Shown here: in pieces, positions 7,557-17,381 of the stretch
Numbering within the stretch: the stretch's first letter is position 1
How the letters are laid out: each line of letters begins with the position of its first letter
Origin: Caldilineaceae bacterium
Lineage (GTDB): Bacteria; Chloroflexota; Anaerolineae; Caldilineales; Caldilineaceae
Assembly: GCA_023384455.1 (NCBI GenBank)
Contig: JAHDWH010000008.1
Coordinates: 1-56,784 of the forward strand
Direction of reading: 5' to 3'
Length of the DNA: 56,784 nucleotides
Made by a program: the position numbers and the translations under genes
The notes under the pieces: generated by a model
Told to the model about the DNA's origin: nothing
What the model saw: only the letters and a program-made list of their open reading frames with translations
Database searches by the model: none

Positions 7557-8849
7557 ATGCACCCCAGCAGTTGTGACACAATGGTGGCCCTGGGCAGCGT
7601 CACGGCCCAGGGCCAGACTATCTTTGCCAAGAACAGCGACCGGCCCGCGGACGAGTGCCAGCCCCTGGTATTCCATCCCCGGCACACCTACCCATCCGGC
7701 ACAACTCTCGCCTGCCAGTTTGTCGAGATACCCCAGGCCGAAACCACCTGGCGGCACATCGGCTCCCGCCCCTACTGGTGCTGGGGCTACGAACACGGCT
7801 TCAACGAACACCAGGTAGTCATCGGCAATGAGGCCCTGCCCTCCAACTTACCCACAGCCCAGGAAGCCAAACTCATCGGCATGGAACTGCTGCGCCTGGG
7901 ACTGGAGCGGGGGCAGAGCGCGGCCGAGGCAGTGGAGGTCATCACCGGGCTGGTCAGCCGCTACGGCCAGGGCAAGTTTGCCAACGACGCCGGAGTGCGC
8001 ACCTACGATAACGGCTACATTGTGGCTGACCCCCAGGAAGCCTTTGTGGTGGAGACCGCCGGCCACGAATGGGCCGTACGCCGGGTGAAGCAGGCCGTGG
8101 GTATCAGCAATGTCTACTCCATTGGGACAGACTGGGAGACAAAATCACCTGCTGCGCCCACGGATTTTGTCGCTGGATACGCCGACCCCACCTCCCTGCA
8201 AGGCAGCGGAGCCGTCCGCCGCGCCCGTTCTTGCGCCCTATTGGCACGTCCATCCCAACCTCTCGCCGTCCCTGATTTCATGGCAATTCTTTCCGACCAC
8301 GGGGGGAGTACCTCCGCTCTGCCCGCTGCGCCCTCCATCTGTATGCACAGCCTGCCCGACGGCTCGCGCGGCAACACTGCGGCCAGTCTGGTGGCCGACC
8401 TCTGCGCCGACGGCTCCCGGCTGCCTGTCTACTGGTGCAGTTTCTATTCTCCCTGTCTGGGTCTCTTCCTGCCCATCTTTTTGGAAGGGGAGTTGCCGCC
8501 GGTGCTATCTCTGGGCGGTCAGACACCCAGCGTGGAGAGTCCCTGGTGGGGATTCTATCGGCTCAACCAGTTGGCCCGCCGAGAACCGGAGAACCGGTTG
8601 GATTGGGTGCGCAACCACTGGATGCCCCTGCAAGCCAGCCTGCTGGCATCGGCTTACCCTTTGGCACAGAAAGCGAAGAAACTGATAGACAGCGGGGAAG
8701 AAGCAGCAGCCCGCGGGTTGCTCAGCGACTATATGGCGGAGAACACCCAGCAAATGTTGGGCCAACTGAGGCGTATGCTGGCAGAACTGGAAGAGATGGA
8801 AAGCCGCCTGCCAGCCCGGAAAGAACCAGCCCTGGCAGCGACGGGATAG
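7557..8849 (+). CDS. Secernin-type C69-family peptidase
   Basis: A 430-residue Ntn-hydrolase-like protein. The N-terminus MHPSSCDTMVALGS matches the secernin branch of peptidase family C69, where Cys6 would be the nucleophile after removal of a short propeptide. FAKNSDRPADE is the accompanying conserved motif. C69 enzymes cleave dipeptides, and a role on amide bonds fits the amidase downstream. The start has AGGAG 6 bases upstream. The next gene (an SDR) begins 16 bp after the stop, so they are co-transcribed. No signal peptide is seen. Confidence 0.88.
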   Translation: MHPSSCDTMVALGSVTAQGQTIFAKNSDRPADECQPLVFHPRHTYPSGTTLACQFVEIPQAETTWRHIGSRPYWCWGYEHGFNEHQVVIGNEALPSNLPTAQEAKLIGMELLRLGLERGQSAAEAVEVITGLVSRYGQGKFANDAGVRTYDNGYIVADPQEAFVVETAGHEWAVRRVKQAVGISNVYSIGTDWETKSPAAPTDFVAGYADPTSLQGSGAVRRARSCALLARPSQPLAVPDFMAILSDHGGSTSALPAAPSICMHSLPDGSRGNTAASLVADLCADGSRLPVYWCSFYSPCLGLFLPIFLEGELPPVLSLGGQTPSVESPWWGFYRLNQLARREPENRLDWVRNHWMPLQASLLASAYPLAQKAKKLIDSGEEAAARGLLSDYMAENTQQMLGQLRRMLAELEEMESRLPARKEPALAATG

Positions 8850-8865
8850 AAAAGGAGATACAAAG

Positions 8866-9606
8866 ATGGCCGAATTGACAGGCAAAGTCGCCCTCATCAC
8901 CGGGGCAAGTCGGGGCATCGGGCGGGCCATTGCCCTGGCCTACGCGGGGGCTGGCGCGTCAGTAGCTGTGACCGCGCGCACTGCCGAACAATTGGACGCA
9001 CTGGTCGCGGAGATTGAAGGGTTCGGGGGCACAGCCCTGGCCATCCCCGCCGACCTGGCGCTGGAAACGGACATTCAGCGCATTGCTGAGACAACTGTTC
9101 AGCGTTTCGGGCGCTTGGATATTCTGGTCAACAACGCGGCCATTATCCACCCCCGCATCGACCTGGTGGACTTCGACCCGGCCCTCTGGCGACAGGTGTT
9201 GGATGTGAATTTGACGGCGGTGGCTCTGCTCACCAAAGCCGTCCTGCCCGGAATGATTGCCCAGGGGTCGGGGAAAATCATCAACATTTCCAGCATCGGC
9301 GGACGCAAGGGGGCCAGGGGACGCAGCGCCTACCGGGTGACCAAAGCTGCGCTCATCAGCCTGACCGAAAGTGTGGCAGCCGAAGTCAAGCGCCACGGCA
9401 TCGATGTCAACTGCATCTGTCCCGGCGGGGTGGACACAGAAGGCTATCGGGAGGCATTCCACAGCCGGGGGCGGGCGGACAATCCCCGGCTGATGGAATC
9501 GGCGGAGATTGCGAACCTGGCCATCTTCCTGGCCTCGGACGCCAGTTCCGCCATCACCGGCGCGGCCATTGACGCCTTTGGGGGAACCAACCCCCTCTTT
9601 GTGTGA
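8866..9606 (+). CDS. Short-chain dehydrogenase/reductase
   Basis: A 246-residue classical SDR. It has the cofactor motif TGASRGIG (residues 12-19), NNAA at 89-92, and the catalytic set Asn114, Ser142/143, Tyr156 and Lys160 (YRVTK). The AR after the second beta strand suggests NADP preference. A strong AAAGGAGA site precedes the ATG. It lies in the plus-strand catabolic operon and probably interconverts a hydroxyl and keto group on the pathway intermediate. Confidence 0.92.
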   Translation: MAELTGKVALITGASRGIGRAIALAYAGAGASVAVTARTAEQLDALVAEIEGFGGTALAIPADLALETDIQRIAETTVQRFGRLDILVNNAAIIHPRIDLVDFDPALWRQVLDVNLTAVALLTKAVLPGMIAQGSGKIINISSIGGRKGARGRSAYRVTKAALISLTESVAAEVKRHGIDVNCICPGGVDTEGYREAFHSRGRADNPRLMESAEIANLAIFLASDASSAITGAAIDAFGGTNPLFV

Positions 9607-9764
9607 CCCGATGCGCCTGTCTACAACAGCCACAAGACCAGCAAATCAACAGAGACAATCTGCCTACGCTCTTGTTGCACGGCAACGCTGACGCCGAGGT
9701 GTCCGACTGGCAATTGGTGTTGAGGGCAAGGGCAATCCTGACCTACTCTGAATCGGGAGGAACT

Positions 9765-11489
9765 ATGACAGCAAACGCGGACGCTTTCCATATCCATAAA
9801 GTCGAATCCGACGTACCGGTCCCTATGAGGGATGGAACTATACTCAGCGCGGACCTTTACCGGCCCAACGGCCCTGGCGACCTGCCTGTGTTGCTCTGCC
9901 GTACACCCTACAACAAACGTTCGGAACGTCAGGTGCAGGACGCGGTAGCCATGGCCCAACGTGGTTATCTGGTCGTCGTGCAGGATGTCCGGGGGCGCGA
10001 CGCATCCGACGGCGAATGGCGTTGGATGTTTGGTGAGGACTACCGCGAAGCCGAAGATGGTTACGACACAGTGGAATGGGCCGCCGCGCTGCCCGGCTCC
10101 ACAGGCAAGGTGGGTACATTTGGTCTCTCCTACGATGCCTGGTTGCAGTGGGAATTAGCCACCCTGCGCCCGCCCCATCTGGTAGCAATGGTTCCGGTTG
10201 GCATCGCCACCAGCCTGTTGGACATGACCTACGGCATCTTTGAAACGGGCCGACGTCTGCGCTGGTGCTACTCTATGGCCGCCAGCTACCGGTGCAAGGC
10301 CGGGGTGACGGTCGGCCCGCAGAACCGGGACGAGGCCAACGCGGTCTGGAACCAGATGGAGCGGGACAAGTGGCTCTGGTTTCTGCCCTTCGACGACCTG
10401 CCCGCGGATGAAATCTTCTTCGGTTTGGCCGACCAGTTTGGGGAATATTTGCGCCATCAAAATGTGGATACCTGGCGCTTTCGTGAAAAACATGCCCGGA
10501 TTGACACCCCTGCTCTGAGCATCACTGGCTGGTACGACCGGCTGATCGGAACCAAAGACCAATTTACAGGGATGCGACAAAACGGTCATAGTCCCCATGG
10601 CCGAACCAACCAGAAGCTCATCATTGGCCCCTGGGGACACACTACTGATTTCACCAGTCAGGTGGGGGTGATGGACTTCGGTCCTGCCGCGGCTCTCGAC
10701 TACTACGATATCCTGAGCCGCTGGTTCGACTACTGGCTCAAAGGAGTCGACACGGGCGTCATGGGCGACCCACCCGTGCGTCGTTTCCTGATGGGCGAGA
10801 ACCGCTGGTATGATGATGAAGAGTGGCCGCCAGCAGCCATCGTCTATACCGACTACTACTTCCACAGCGAGGGAGCAGCCAATACCCCGGCGGGAGGCGG
10901 CGTATTGGCTCTCAGTCCGCCCCAGGACGAGCCAGCCGACCATTACACCTATGACCCCCGCGACCCGGTGATGACTTTGTGCACACCCGACGTCCAGGAC
11001 ACAGCCTGCGACCAACGCCCTCTGGACCACCGGCAGGATGTGCTGGTCTACCAGACAGAGCGTTTGACCGCTGCGGTCGAAGTGACCGGCGATATTGTGG
11101 TCAAACTCTACGCCGCTTCCTCCGCAGTGGATACGGACTTCACGGCCAAACTGGTGGATGTCCACCCGGATGGGTTGGCCGTGGGTCTCTGCTACGGTAT
11201 CCTGCGCGCTCAGTACCGGAAATCGTATCAGAACCCCAGCCTGATTGTGCCCGGCCAGGTTGTCGAATACACCATCTCTCTGCGGGCCACCAGCAATCTA
11301 TTCAAAGTCGGCCACCGCATCCGGGTGGACATCTCCAGCAGCAACTTCCCGTTTTTCGACCGCAACCATAATACGGGTCTGCCCTTCTACGCGGACGCCA
11401 CGCTGGTCAAGGCGGAGCAGACTGTCCTCCATTCCAGAGACTACCCGTCTCGCATCATTCTGCCCGTTGTACCCAGGCCCAAAGTATAG
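9765..11489 (+). CDS. CocE/NonD-family alpha/beta hydrolase
   Basis: A 574-residue hydrolase of the X-Pro dipeptidyl-peptidase/cocaine-esterase group. The N-terminal alpha/beta hydrolase domain has VPMRDGTILSADLYRP, the VVQDVRGR motif, and a nucleophile Ser122 in GLSYDAW. The C-terminal jelly-roll-like domain is recognisable in the segment around TGDIVVKLYAASSAVDTDF. The reaction is hydrolysis of an ester or amide. The start at 9765 follows GGGAGG. The frame remains open upstream to the SDR stop, but those 54 residues have no family match. No signal peptide is seen. Confidence 0.9.
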   Translation: MTANADAFHIHKVESDVPVPMRDGTILSADLYRPNGPGDLPVLLCRTPYNKRSERQVQDAVAMAQRGYLVVVQDVRGRDASDGEWRWMFGEDYREAEDGYDTVEWAAALPGSTGKVGTFGLSYDAWLQWELATLRPPHLVAMVPVGIATSLLDMTYGIFETGRRLRWCYSMAASYRCKAGVTVGPQNRDEANAVWNQMERDKWLWFLPFDDLPADEIFFGLADQFGEYLRHQNVDTWRFREKHARIDTPALSITGWYDRLIGTKDQFTGMRQNGHSPHGRTNQKLIIGPWGHTTDFTSQVGVMDFGPAAALDYYDILSRWFDYWLKGVDTGVMGDPPVRRFLMGENRWYDDEEWPPAAIVYTDYYFHSEGAANTPAGGGVLALSPPQDEPADHYTYDPRDPVMTLCTPDVQDTACDQRPLDHRQDVLVYQTERLTAAVEVTGDIVVKLYAASSAVDTDFTAKLVDVHPDGLAVGLCYGILRAQYRKSYQNPSLIVPGQVVEYTISLRATSNLFKVGHRIRVDISSSNFPFFDRNHNTGLPFYADATLVKAEQTVLHSRDYPSRIILPVVPRPKV

Positions 11490-11539
11490 ACTTCTATGCA
11501 TCAACCGGATTGCCCAATTTCCCAGTCAAGGAGTCACCC

Positions 11540-12520
11540 ATGAATCTGCCCCCGAAAGAGTCAATCTCTGTACCCCACCTTGCTTTGCAATCATTCGTGA
11601 GCCAGGCGGCCCAATCGGTCGGTCTGCCTGCTGACAAGGCCGAACTGCTGGCCGAACTCCTGACTACCAACGACCTGCGCGGCGTCTTCAGCCACGGTAC
11701 AACCCAGATTGCAACCTATGCCAGGCTCATGCGCGATGGCATTCTCAACAATCGCCCTGCTGTCAATCTGGTTAAAGAAACGCCGGTGAGTCTGCTCATG
11801 GACGGCGACGGCGGGCTGGGCTATTTTCCCGCCTACGAAGGAACCCTGGCCCTGATTGAGAAGGTCAAGACTCAGGGCATAGGCATCCTCCTCACCCGCA
11901 ACCACGGGCACTTCGGCGCGGCTGGCATCTATTCCCGCCTGACCCTGGCCCACGACCTGCTCGCCTTCGTCACCTCCGGCCATCAACTCGACCTGCAACC
12001 GGGCCAGCCCATCTTCGCGGCCGCGGGTGGCTCGCCCATGTCCTTCAGCGCACCGGCAGGCGAGGAGGAGAGTCTGCTGTTGGACTTCGGGGCCATACAC
12101 GACCTCTACGCCAGTTCGCCCCATCGGGATGAGATTGCGCGCCTGGCTCCGGGTACAGTCTTTCGTTCGATTGGCATGGGCGCCATCTGTCAGTCCTGGG
12201 GCGGCTTCCTGGCCGGTGTTCCCCTGGACCCCCAGCGGGCACAGCGCACATTCAGCGGGGCCAACCAGGGCGCGCTGGTCATGGCCTTTCGCATCGACCT
12301 GTTCCAGTCTGTGGATGCTTTCAAAGGGGAGATGGACGACTATGTACGTGCGGTGCGGAAGTTATCGCCGCTGGAGGGCTTCGACAAGAGCTTTCTGCCG
12401 GGCGGCGTAGAGGCGGCGCGTGAACAGCGCTATCGGGTGGAAGGTGTGCCTGTGGGCGTGGAACATCGCACGCGTTTGGAGGCACTGGCCGAAGAATTGC
12501 ATATCCAGACTCCCTGGTAA
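11540..12520 (+). CDS. Ldh-family (type 2 malate/L-lactate dehydrogenase) oxidoreductase
   Basis: A 326-residue NAD(P)-dependent oxidoreductase of the Ldh2/YlbC/ComC family, which has its own fold distinct from Rossmann dehydrogenases. The motifs RGVFSHG, then GILLTRNHGHFGAAGIYS (with its conserved histidine) and the C-terminal PGG followed by the R-R/Y segment fit the family. Known members oxidise 2-hydroxy acids such as lactate, malate, ureidoglycolate or 2,3-diketogulonate. The start at 11540 follows AAGGAG. A short perfect dyad lies directly after the stop codon. Confidence 0.9.
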   Translation: MNLPPKESISVPHLALQSFVSQAAQSVGLPADKAELLAELLTTNDLRGVFSHGTTQIATYARLMRDGILNNRPAVNLVKETPVSLLMDGDGGLGYFPAYEGTLALIEKVKTQGIGILLTRNHGHFGAAGIYSRLTLAHDLLAFVTSGHQLDLQPGQPIFAAAGGSPMSFSAPAGEEESLLLDFGAIHDLYASSPHRDEIARLAPGTVFRSIGMGAICQSWGGFLAGVPLDPQRAQRTFSGANQGALVMAFRIDLFQSVDAFKGEMDDYVRAVRKLSPLEGFDKSFLPGGVEAAREQRYRVEGVPVGVEHRTRLEALAEELHIQTPW

Positions 12521-12535
12521 ACCGATATTATCGGT
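12521..12535. promoter_or_regulatory. Short dyad between the Ldh and amidase genes
   Basis: ACCGATA-T-TATCGGT has 7-base perfect arms and begins at the base after the Ldh stop codon. It has no T run, so it is more like a small operator or RNA-processing hairpin than a terminator. Confidence 0.25.
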
Positions 12536-12633
12536 CCACGTTGCATACCAGCGAAGGTGCGGCACACCACCGTTGGCGGAAAAACCACCCTTCACTTGTT
12601 TTCGCTGTCCACACAGCCATACGGAGCATCGCC

Positions 12634-14025
12634 ATGACAGACCTTGCCTACCTGCCCATTACAGAAGTCGCTGGCCTGCTGGAACGACGAACCCTTTCCC
12701 CGGTCGAGCTGACACGCCATCTGCTCGACCGCATTGAGAGCGTCGACAAACATCTGCACAGCTACCGCACCGTCCTTGCTGACAGAGCGCTGGCACAGGC
12801 GCGCCGTGCGGAAAAGGAAATCACGCGGGGCGAATACCGGGGCATCCTGCATGGCGTTCCCATTGGGGTCAAAGACCTGGTCTATACCGCGGGCATCCCC
12901 ACCGCCTGCGGCTCCACACTCCTGGAGAAATGGCTGCCGGACTATGACGCGACAGTCATGGACCGATTGGAAGCGGCGGGCGCGGTGCTCTTGGGCAAGC
13001 TGCATATGACCGAATTCGCTCTGCGCTGGCACCACCCGGCCTGGCCTGCACCGGTCAATCCCTGGGGCGCGGACCGCTGGTCGGGCGTTTCGTCGAGTGG
13101 TTCGGGGGTGGCTACGGCAGCGGGTCTCTGTTTTGGCTCGCTGGGTACGGACACGGGTGGCTCCATCCGTTTCCCGGCCGCGTGCAACGGCGCTGTCGGT
13201 CTCAAACCGACCTACGGACGGGTCAGCCGCCACGGTGTCTTTCCCCTGGCCAAATCCCTGGACAACGTGGGACCCATCACCCGCCGGGTCGCCGATGCCG
13301 CCGCCATTCTGGGTGTCATCGCCGGGCATGACCCTAAGGATGCGACCTCCAGCCATGGACCCGTCCCAGACTACACCTCCCTGCTCGAACAGGATGTCAG
13401 CGGTCTGCGCATGGGCATTGACGAGCGCTTCCTCAGCGAGGGGGTGCACCGGGAGGTGTGCGAGGCTGTGTTACAGGCTGTGGCCCAGCTGACCCAGCTT
13501 GGCCTGCAAGCGGTCGAGGTGGTGGTCCCACCCATCGAGCCGAATTTCATGATGGATACCTGGTCAACCCTCTGCGCAAGCGATGCCGCGGACGCTCACC
13601 GGGAAACCTGGCCCGTCCGGGCCGGGGAGTATGGCCCCTTCCGTGAGTGGCTGGAGTTTGCCGATAAGAAGACCGGGGCCGACTACGCCGCGGCCCACGC
13701 CACGCGCCTGGAATACGCGGGCAAGATGGCCGGCCTCTTTGAAGAGATAGACCTCCTGGTCTGCCCGGCCATGCCCTATGCCGCACCTCCAATCGGGGAC
13801 GACACGCTGCCGCTGCCAGGCGACAACTATGTACGGCCTCGCTTCACCTACCCTTTCAACTTCAGCAACAGTCCCACTCTGACCCTGCCCTGTGGATTCA
13901 CAACAGACGATCTGCCTATCGCGTTACAACTCGTCGGTCCCCACTTCGCCGAGGATACATTGCTGCGCGTCGGACATGCCTTCGAGCAGTCGACCGCCTG
14001 GCACACGCATCAACCGCCGCTGTAG
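12634..14025 (+). CDS. Amidase-signature-family amidase
   Basis: A 463-residue amidase of the GatA/AtzF-type amidase signature family. The Ser-cisSer-Lys triad is visible: Lys80 in GVKDL, Ser154 in the SSSGSG loop and Ser177 in GTDTGGSIRFPA. It hydrolyses an amide to the acid and ammonia in the cytoplasm. It is not a GatA with partners, since no gatB or gatC is nearby. The ATG at 12634 has GGAG 8 bases upstream; the open frame extends about 31 codons further but without a ribosome site. It is the last gene of the plus-strand catabolic run. Confidence 0.92.
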   Translation: MTDLAYLPITEVAGLLERRTLSPVELTRHLLDRIESVDKHLHSYRTVLADRALAQARRAEKEITRGEYRGILHGVPIGVKDLVYTAGIPTACGSTLLEKWLPDYDATVMDRLEAAGAVLLGKLHMTEFALRWHHPAWPAPVNPWGADRWSGVSSSGSGVATAAGLCFGSLGTDTGGSIRFPAACNGAVGLKPTYGRVSRHGVFPLAKSLDNVGPITRRVADAAAILGVIAGHDPKDATSSHGPVPDYTSLLEQDVSGLRMGIDERFLSEGVHREVCEAVLQAVAQLTQLGLQAVEVVVPPIEPNFMMDTWSTLCASDAADAHRETWPVRAGEYGPFREWLEFADKKTGADYAAAHATRLEYAGKMAGLFEEIDLLVCPAMPYAAPPIGDDTLPLPGDNYVRPRFTYPFNFSNSPTLTLPCGFTTDDLPIALQLVGPHFAEDTLLRVGHAFEQSTAWHTHQPPL

Positions 14026-14124
14026 AGGCGTCGCCAAAGATTGCCCCTGCTTTCCCATCCCAGCCATCTATTCATCCACATCCCGATGTGATGTGGCGTC
14101 GTCGTCCACCCAATCCGCCTCCTC

Positions 14125-14720
14125 TCAGATCATGCCCTGGCGACCGGGCACTTTGCGCGTGGGGCCGGGCTTGTAGCTGGGACAGGACTTGGGACCGTAG
14201 CAGAAGGTTTCCGTGCGGTAGCGGCGTACAGACGGATTCCAGTGGTCCACGATAATCTCTACAGCCATCCGGCAACTCCAGATGCAGCCCCCGCAGTCGC
14301 TGTCGTAAGTGCGGGCGGCCAGACGACGAAAGCCCCGCTCCCGGTAGACTTCCAGCGATGGCAGCGCTCCCGTCCACGGTGGCGGAGTGGAAGGCTCTGC
14401 CTGGGGACGTCCCATCGGCTTCAGTTTGCTCACCTTGTAGAACTCCGCCGGTTCGCTGCGCGGTTCGTCCGGGGGCAGACATTCGCCCTGCACCCCATCC
14501 CCCACCTGAAAGCTGTGTTTAGCCTGGGCTACCGGACCGATGCCCACTGTGAATACTTGCTCTTCGTTGCCTATAGACCCTTCTACCTGCAATAGATAGC
14601 CCAGGCCGCTCTGGCTCCGTTCATCGCCTGTCCTGAGCTTGTCGAAGGGAAAGAACGGTAGAGACGGATACGGGGCTGCACGGCGAGGATGTGGCCCTGC
14701 CAAGTCAGTTTGGCAGCCAT
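14125..14720 (-). pseudogene. Cys-containing protein frameshifted by a 23-bp repeat
   Basis: The start ATG at 14720 has GAGGAGAAC upstream and reads MAAKLTWQGHILAVQPRIRL then YRSF. After a 23-base insert (14626-14648) the frame runs out, while the next frame continues as DERSQSGLGYLLQVEGS to a C-terminus at 14125. Removing the 23 bases joins the two halves as RSF-DERS. The C-terminal part carries CGGCIWSC, then ETFCYGPKSCPSY, which looks like a metal or disulfide site. I do not recognise the family. It follows the TPP enzyme with a 159-bp gap on the same strand. Confidence 0.6.
14626..14648 (-). repeat. Short dispersed repeat inserted in a gene
   Basis: The core CTTCGACAAGCTCAGGACA on the minus strand recurs exactly on the plus strand at 54690-54708. 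Here the extra 23 bases are not a multiple of 3 and break the reading frame. The same kind of sequence is known as an abundant small repeat in Chloroflexi-like genomes, translated as STSSGQ or FDKLRTG. Confidence 0.7.
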
Positions 14721-14879
14721 GGGAGTTCTCCTCTTGTGTGAAGTTGGCTGGGCATAACCGGCTGGTCGTGAAATCAGTGGGGACGGGTCTGGATGCGGTG
14801 CCCAGAGCCTGCTGAAGATGGTCGGTCCGCACATACTTGGGACGCTGTGGTGGAGCGCTCCGTGCTACAGACCGGACTT

Positions 14880-16553
14880 TCATGCTGGAACCCAAGCACG
14901 TGGCGCAATGCCGTCAATGTCTGTTCTCACGTCAATTAGAACCGGTCTGTCCGCAGAAAAGGCCCTTTCAAGCGCGCTGGAGATTTCGTTTGGATGGCTG
15001 ACTGTAATCCCCATGCAGCCCATAGCCTCGGCGATTTTGGCAAAGTCGGTTTCGGGGAAGAGCCAGAGTTCATCGGAGCCGGAGGTCTGACCACCGTAGA
15101 TGGTTTCGACTCCGCGCTTCTCCTGGTTCAAGGCGTGGTTGTTGTTGACCAGGGTGACCGTGTGGATGCCGCAGCGCACGGCTGTTTCCAACTCGGACAG
15201 ATGGTACCAGATACCGCCATCACCGGTGAAGCAGAGTACCGGGCGCTCGGGCGCAGCGCACTTGGCCCCCATAGCAGCGGGCAGGCTCCAACCCAATGAA
15301 CCGGAACAGCGAATATACGACTGCTTCGGGTGTTTCAGATCGAGCATTGTCCCGGTCCAGATACCCGAATGACCTGTGTCGGAGACAAGAATGGCGTCGG
15401 ACGGAAGGGCGTCGCTCACTTCCCGGCACAGCCGTTCCGGGCGCATGGGAAGGGTATCTGCGTTGACCTGCTCGCTCACACTTTCCTTCCACACCTGCAC
15501 AAGCATCTGTACCCGCCCGATCCAAGGCTGACGCGGTTCGACGGATGCGACGTGGGCAAGCATTCTGCGCAGCGTATTGCGCACGTCACCCTGCATCCCT
15601 ACCTGAATCGGATAGTTGCGGCCCAGTTCCTGGGGATTGATGTCGAGTTGGATGATTGGCGTTCCTTGGGGTGGAATGGTGTAGCCGTTGGTGACCTGTC
15701 CGCCTGTATGGCTGCCGATGAAGAAGACCAGGTCGGCCTCACACAGAATCTGGTTGGCGCAGGCTCGGGAATAGGAACCGGGGACACCCACGGCCAGGGG
15801 ATGCCCCGCCGGAAACATGGCCTTGGCATTGAGGGACGTAGCCACGGGGATGGACAGCTTTTCCGCAAGGGCAATCAGTTCGGCTCTGGCCCCCGACGCC
15901 GTCACACCTCCGCCCGCGACGATGACGGGTTTTTCGGCTTGGGCAAGCAGATGCAGCGCAGCCAGCACCTGCTCAGACTCTGCTTCTGGTCGGAATGGAG
16001 GCACCATAGAAAACATCTCTTCGACAGTGACCTCAAAATCGACCTCAGCGTCCACCACAGCCTGCCCGGCAATTCCTTCCAAATCCAGGTGCGCCGGGCC
16101 TGGTGTGTCGGAGACAGCCGACCGGAACGCCTGGCGCAGATGCTGGGGAAGATACGCTGGCCCGGAGACGTAGCCGCTGTATTTGGCGACTGCCGAGAAG
16201 GGCGCTCTGTGGTCCACTTCCTGATAGGCGTGGCGCTGTTGGTTTCGCTGCAATTCCCGGCCCGTGATGGCAATCACCGGGGAGCAGGCCAGATAGGCGT
16301 CTTGCAATCCGGCGGCCAGATTCAGCGCGCCGACCGATTGAGCCATGCAAAGAGCGGGTGCGCGTTTGGCCCGGGCATAGCCGTCAGCCATATAGGCAGC
16401 AGCCTTTTCCCCATGTGTCTGAATGCGCCTGATACCCAGTTTCTCCATCTCCATCAATGCCCTGGGAGCGATGTAGGGCATAAAAAAGACGTGGCTGAGT
16501 CCATAGCCGTGAACTGTTTCGGCCAGAAAGCGGCCTCCACTCATCATTGTCAT
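14880..16553 (-). CDS. Thiamine-pyrophosphate-dependent enzyme (acetolactate-synthase-like)
   Basis: A 557-residue protein with the three-domain layout of TPP decarboxylases. The N-terminal domain has THGEKAAAYMADGYARA with the catalytic Glu49. A central domain carries PVIVAGGGV. The C-terminal domain has the TPP/Mg motif GDGG to VNNNHALN. Relatives include acetolactate synthase, benzoylformate decarboxylase and sulfopyruvate decarboxylase, so the natural substrate is a 2-oxo acid I cannot name. The start follows AAGGAGA. It lies 12 bp after an SDR gene in a three-gene operon, and no small regulatory subunit is present, which argues against valine/isoleucine biosynthesis. Confidence 0.9.
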   Translation of the reverse strand: MTMMSGGRFLAETVHGYGLSHVFFMPYIAPRALMEMEKLGIRRIQTHGEKAAAYMADGYARAKRAPALCMAQSVGALNLAAGLQDAYLACSPVIAITGRELQRNQQRHAYQEVDHRAPFSAVAKYSGYVSGPAYLPQHLRQAFRSAVSDTPGPAHLDLEGIAGQAVVDAEVDFEVTVEEMFSMVPPFRPEAESEQVLAALHLLAQAEKPVIVAGGGVTASGARAELIALAEKLSIPVATSLNAKAMFPAGHPLAVGVPGSYSRACANQILCEADLVFFIGSHTGGQVTNGYTIPPQGTPIIQLDINPQELGRNYPIQVGMQGDVRNTLRRMLAHVASVEPRQPWIGRVQMLVQVWKESVSEQVNADTLPMRPERLCREVSDALPSDAILVSDTGHSGIWTGTMLDLKHPKQSYIRCSGSLGWSLPAAMGAKCAAPERPVLCFTGDGGIWYHLSELETAVRCGIHTVTLVNNNHALNQEKRGVETIYGGQTSGSDELWLFPETDFAKIAEAMGCMGITVSHPNEISSALERAFSADRPVLIDVRTDIDGIAPRAWVPA

Positions 16554-16565
16554 TGGATTCTCCTT

Positions 16566-17372
16566 CTACTCTTCCTGTAGATTGTCCCAGACGGATAAGG
16601 GTGTTGCGGCCAGGAGACCGGCGTCAACAGGCAGAACCACGCCGGAAATCCAGCGGGCTTCGTCGCTGGCCAGAAAAACCGCGGCCCAGGCCACATCCCA
16701 GGCGTCGCCTTCTGTTCCCAGGGGGCCAGCTTTGCGCCGCAAGGCGCGCTTCTCGTCCCCAATGTGGGCCACAAAAGGAGCGAAGAGATGGCCGGGCGCG
16801 ATGCAGTTGACCCGAATTCCCTGGCGTCCGTGCTGTACGGCCATGGCTCGGGTCAAGGTAACCAGTCCACCTTTGGCCACCGCATAGGGGATATTGGGGG
16901 ACATACCGGCGCGCAGGCCATCAATCGACGAGACGTGGATAATTGCGCCGCCGCCTCCATCGGCTATAGCAGGTACAGCGTATTTTGAGGCCCAGACCGC
17001 GCTCTTGAGATTCACATCTAAGGCACGGTTCCAGATATCTTCCTCCACCTCCGTCACCTTGCCAGAGCCGGATGTGCCCACATTGTTGAAGAGAATGTGC
17101 AGTCCGGCGTAGCGTTCCCGGCAGGTCGCCACCATCCGACGACACTCGTCTTCCTGCGTGACGTCGGCCTGGAAGACCGATGCCTCTCCACCCTCTGCCT
17201 CAATGGTTGCCTGGGTTTCCCGGGCGCGCTCGATTTCCAGGTCTACGAGCAGCACACGGGCTCCCTGGCGGGCAAAGAGAATGGCGGTTGCCTGCCCTGT
17301 GCCCGTCATAGGCCCCCGCGTCCCTGCACCGGTGACGATAGCCACTTTGCCGTCCAATCGTTTGTCGCTCAT
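16566..17372 (-). CDS. Short-chain dehydrogenase/reductase
   Basis: A 268-residue SDR. The cofactor loop is extended (TGAGTRGPMTGTGQA instead of the usual GxxxGxG spacing). NNVG, Asn121, Ser148/149, Tyr163 and Lys167 (YAVAK) are present, and Asp at the end of the second strand (VDLE) suggests NAD. It begins 9 bp after the stop of the upstream SDR and ends 12 bp before the TPP enzyme gene. The pair of SDRs may carry out successive oxidations feeding a 2-oxo acid to the TPP enzyme; this is inferred from context. Confidence 0.9.
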   Translation of the reverse strand: MSDKRLDGKVAIVTGAGTRGPMTGTGQATAILFARQGARVLLVDLEIERARETQATIEAEGGEASVFQADVTQEDECRRMVATCRERYAGLHILFNNVGTSGSGKVTEVEEDIWNRALDVNLKSAVWASKYAVPAIADGGGGAIIHVSSIDGLRAGMSPNIPYAVAKGGLVTLTRAMAVQHGRQGIRVNCIAPGHLFAPFVAHIGDEKRALRRKAGPLGTEGDAWDVAWAAVFLASDEARWISGVVLPVDAGLLAATPLSVWDNLQEE

Positions 17373-17381
17373 CTCATCCGC

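Noticed and set aside
9607-9764. Possible N-terminal part of the CocE hydrolase or a small gene
   Set aside because: The frame is open but resembles nothing in the family, and a strong ribosome site precedes ATG 9765.
15330-16580. A 416-codon plus-strand open frame
   Set aside because: It is antisense to the TPP-dependent enzyme, whose motifs are clear.
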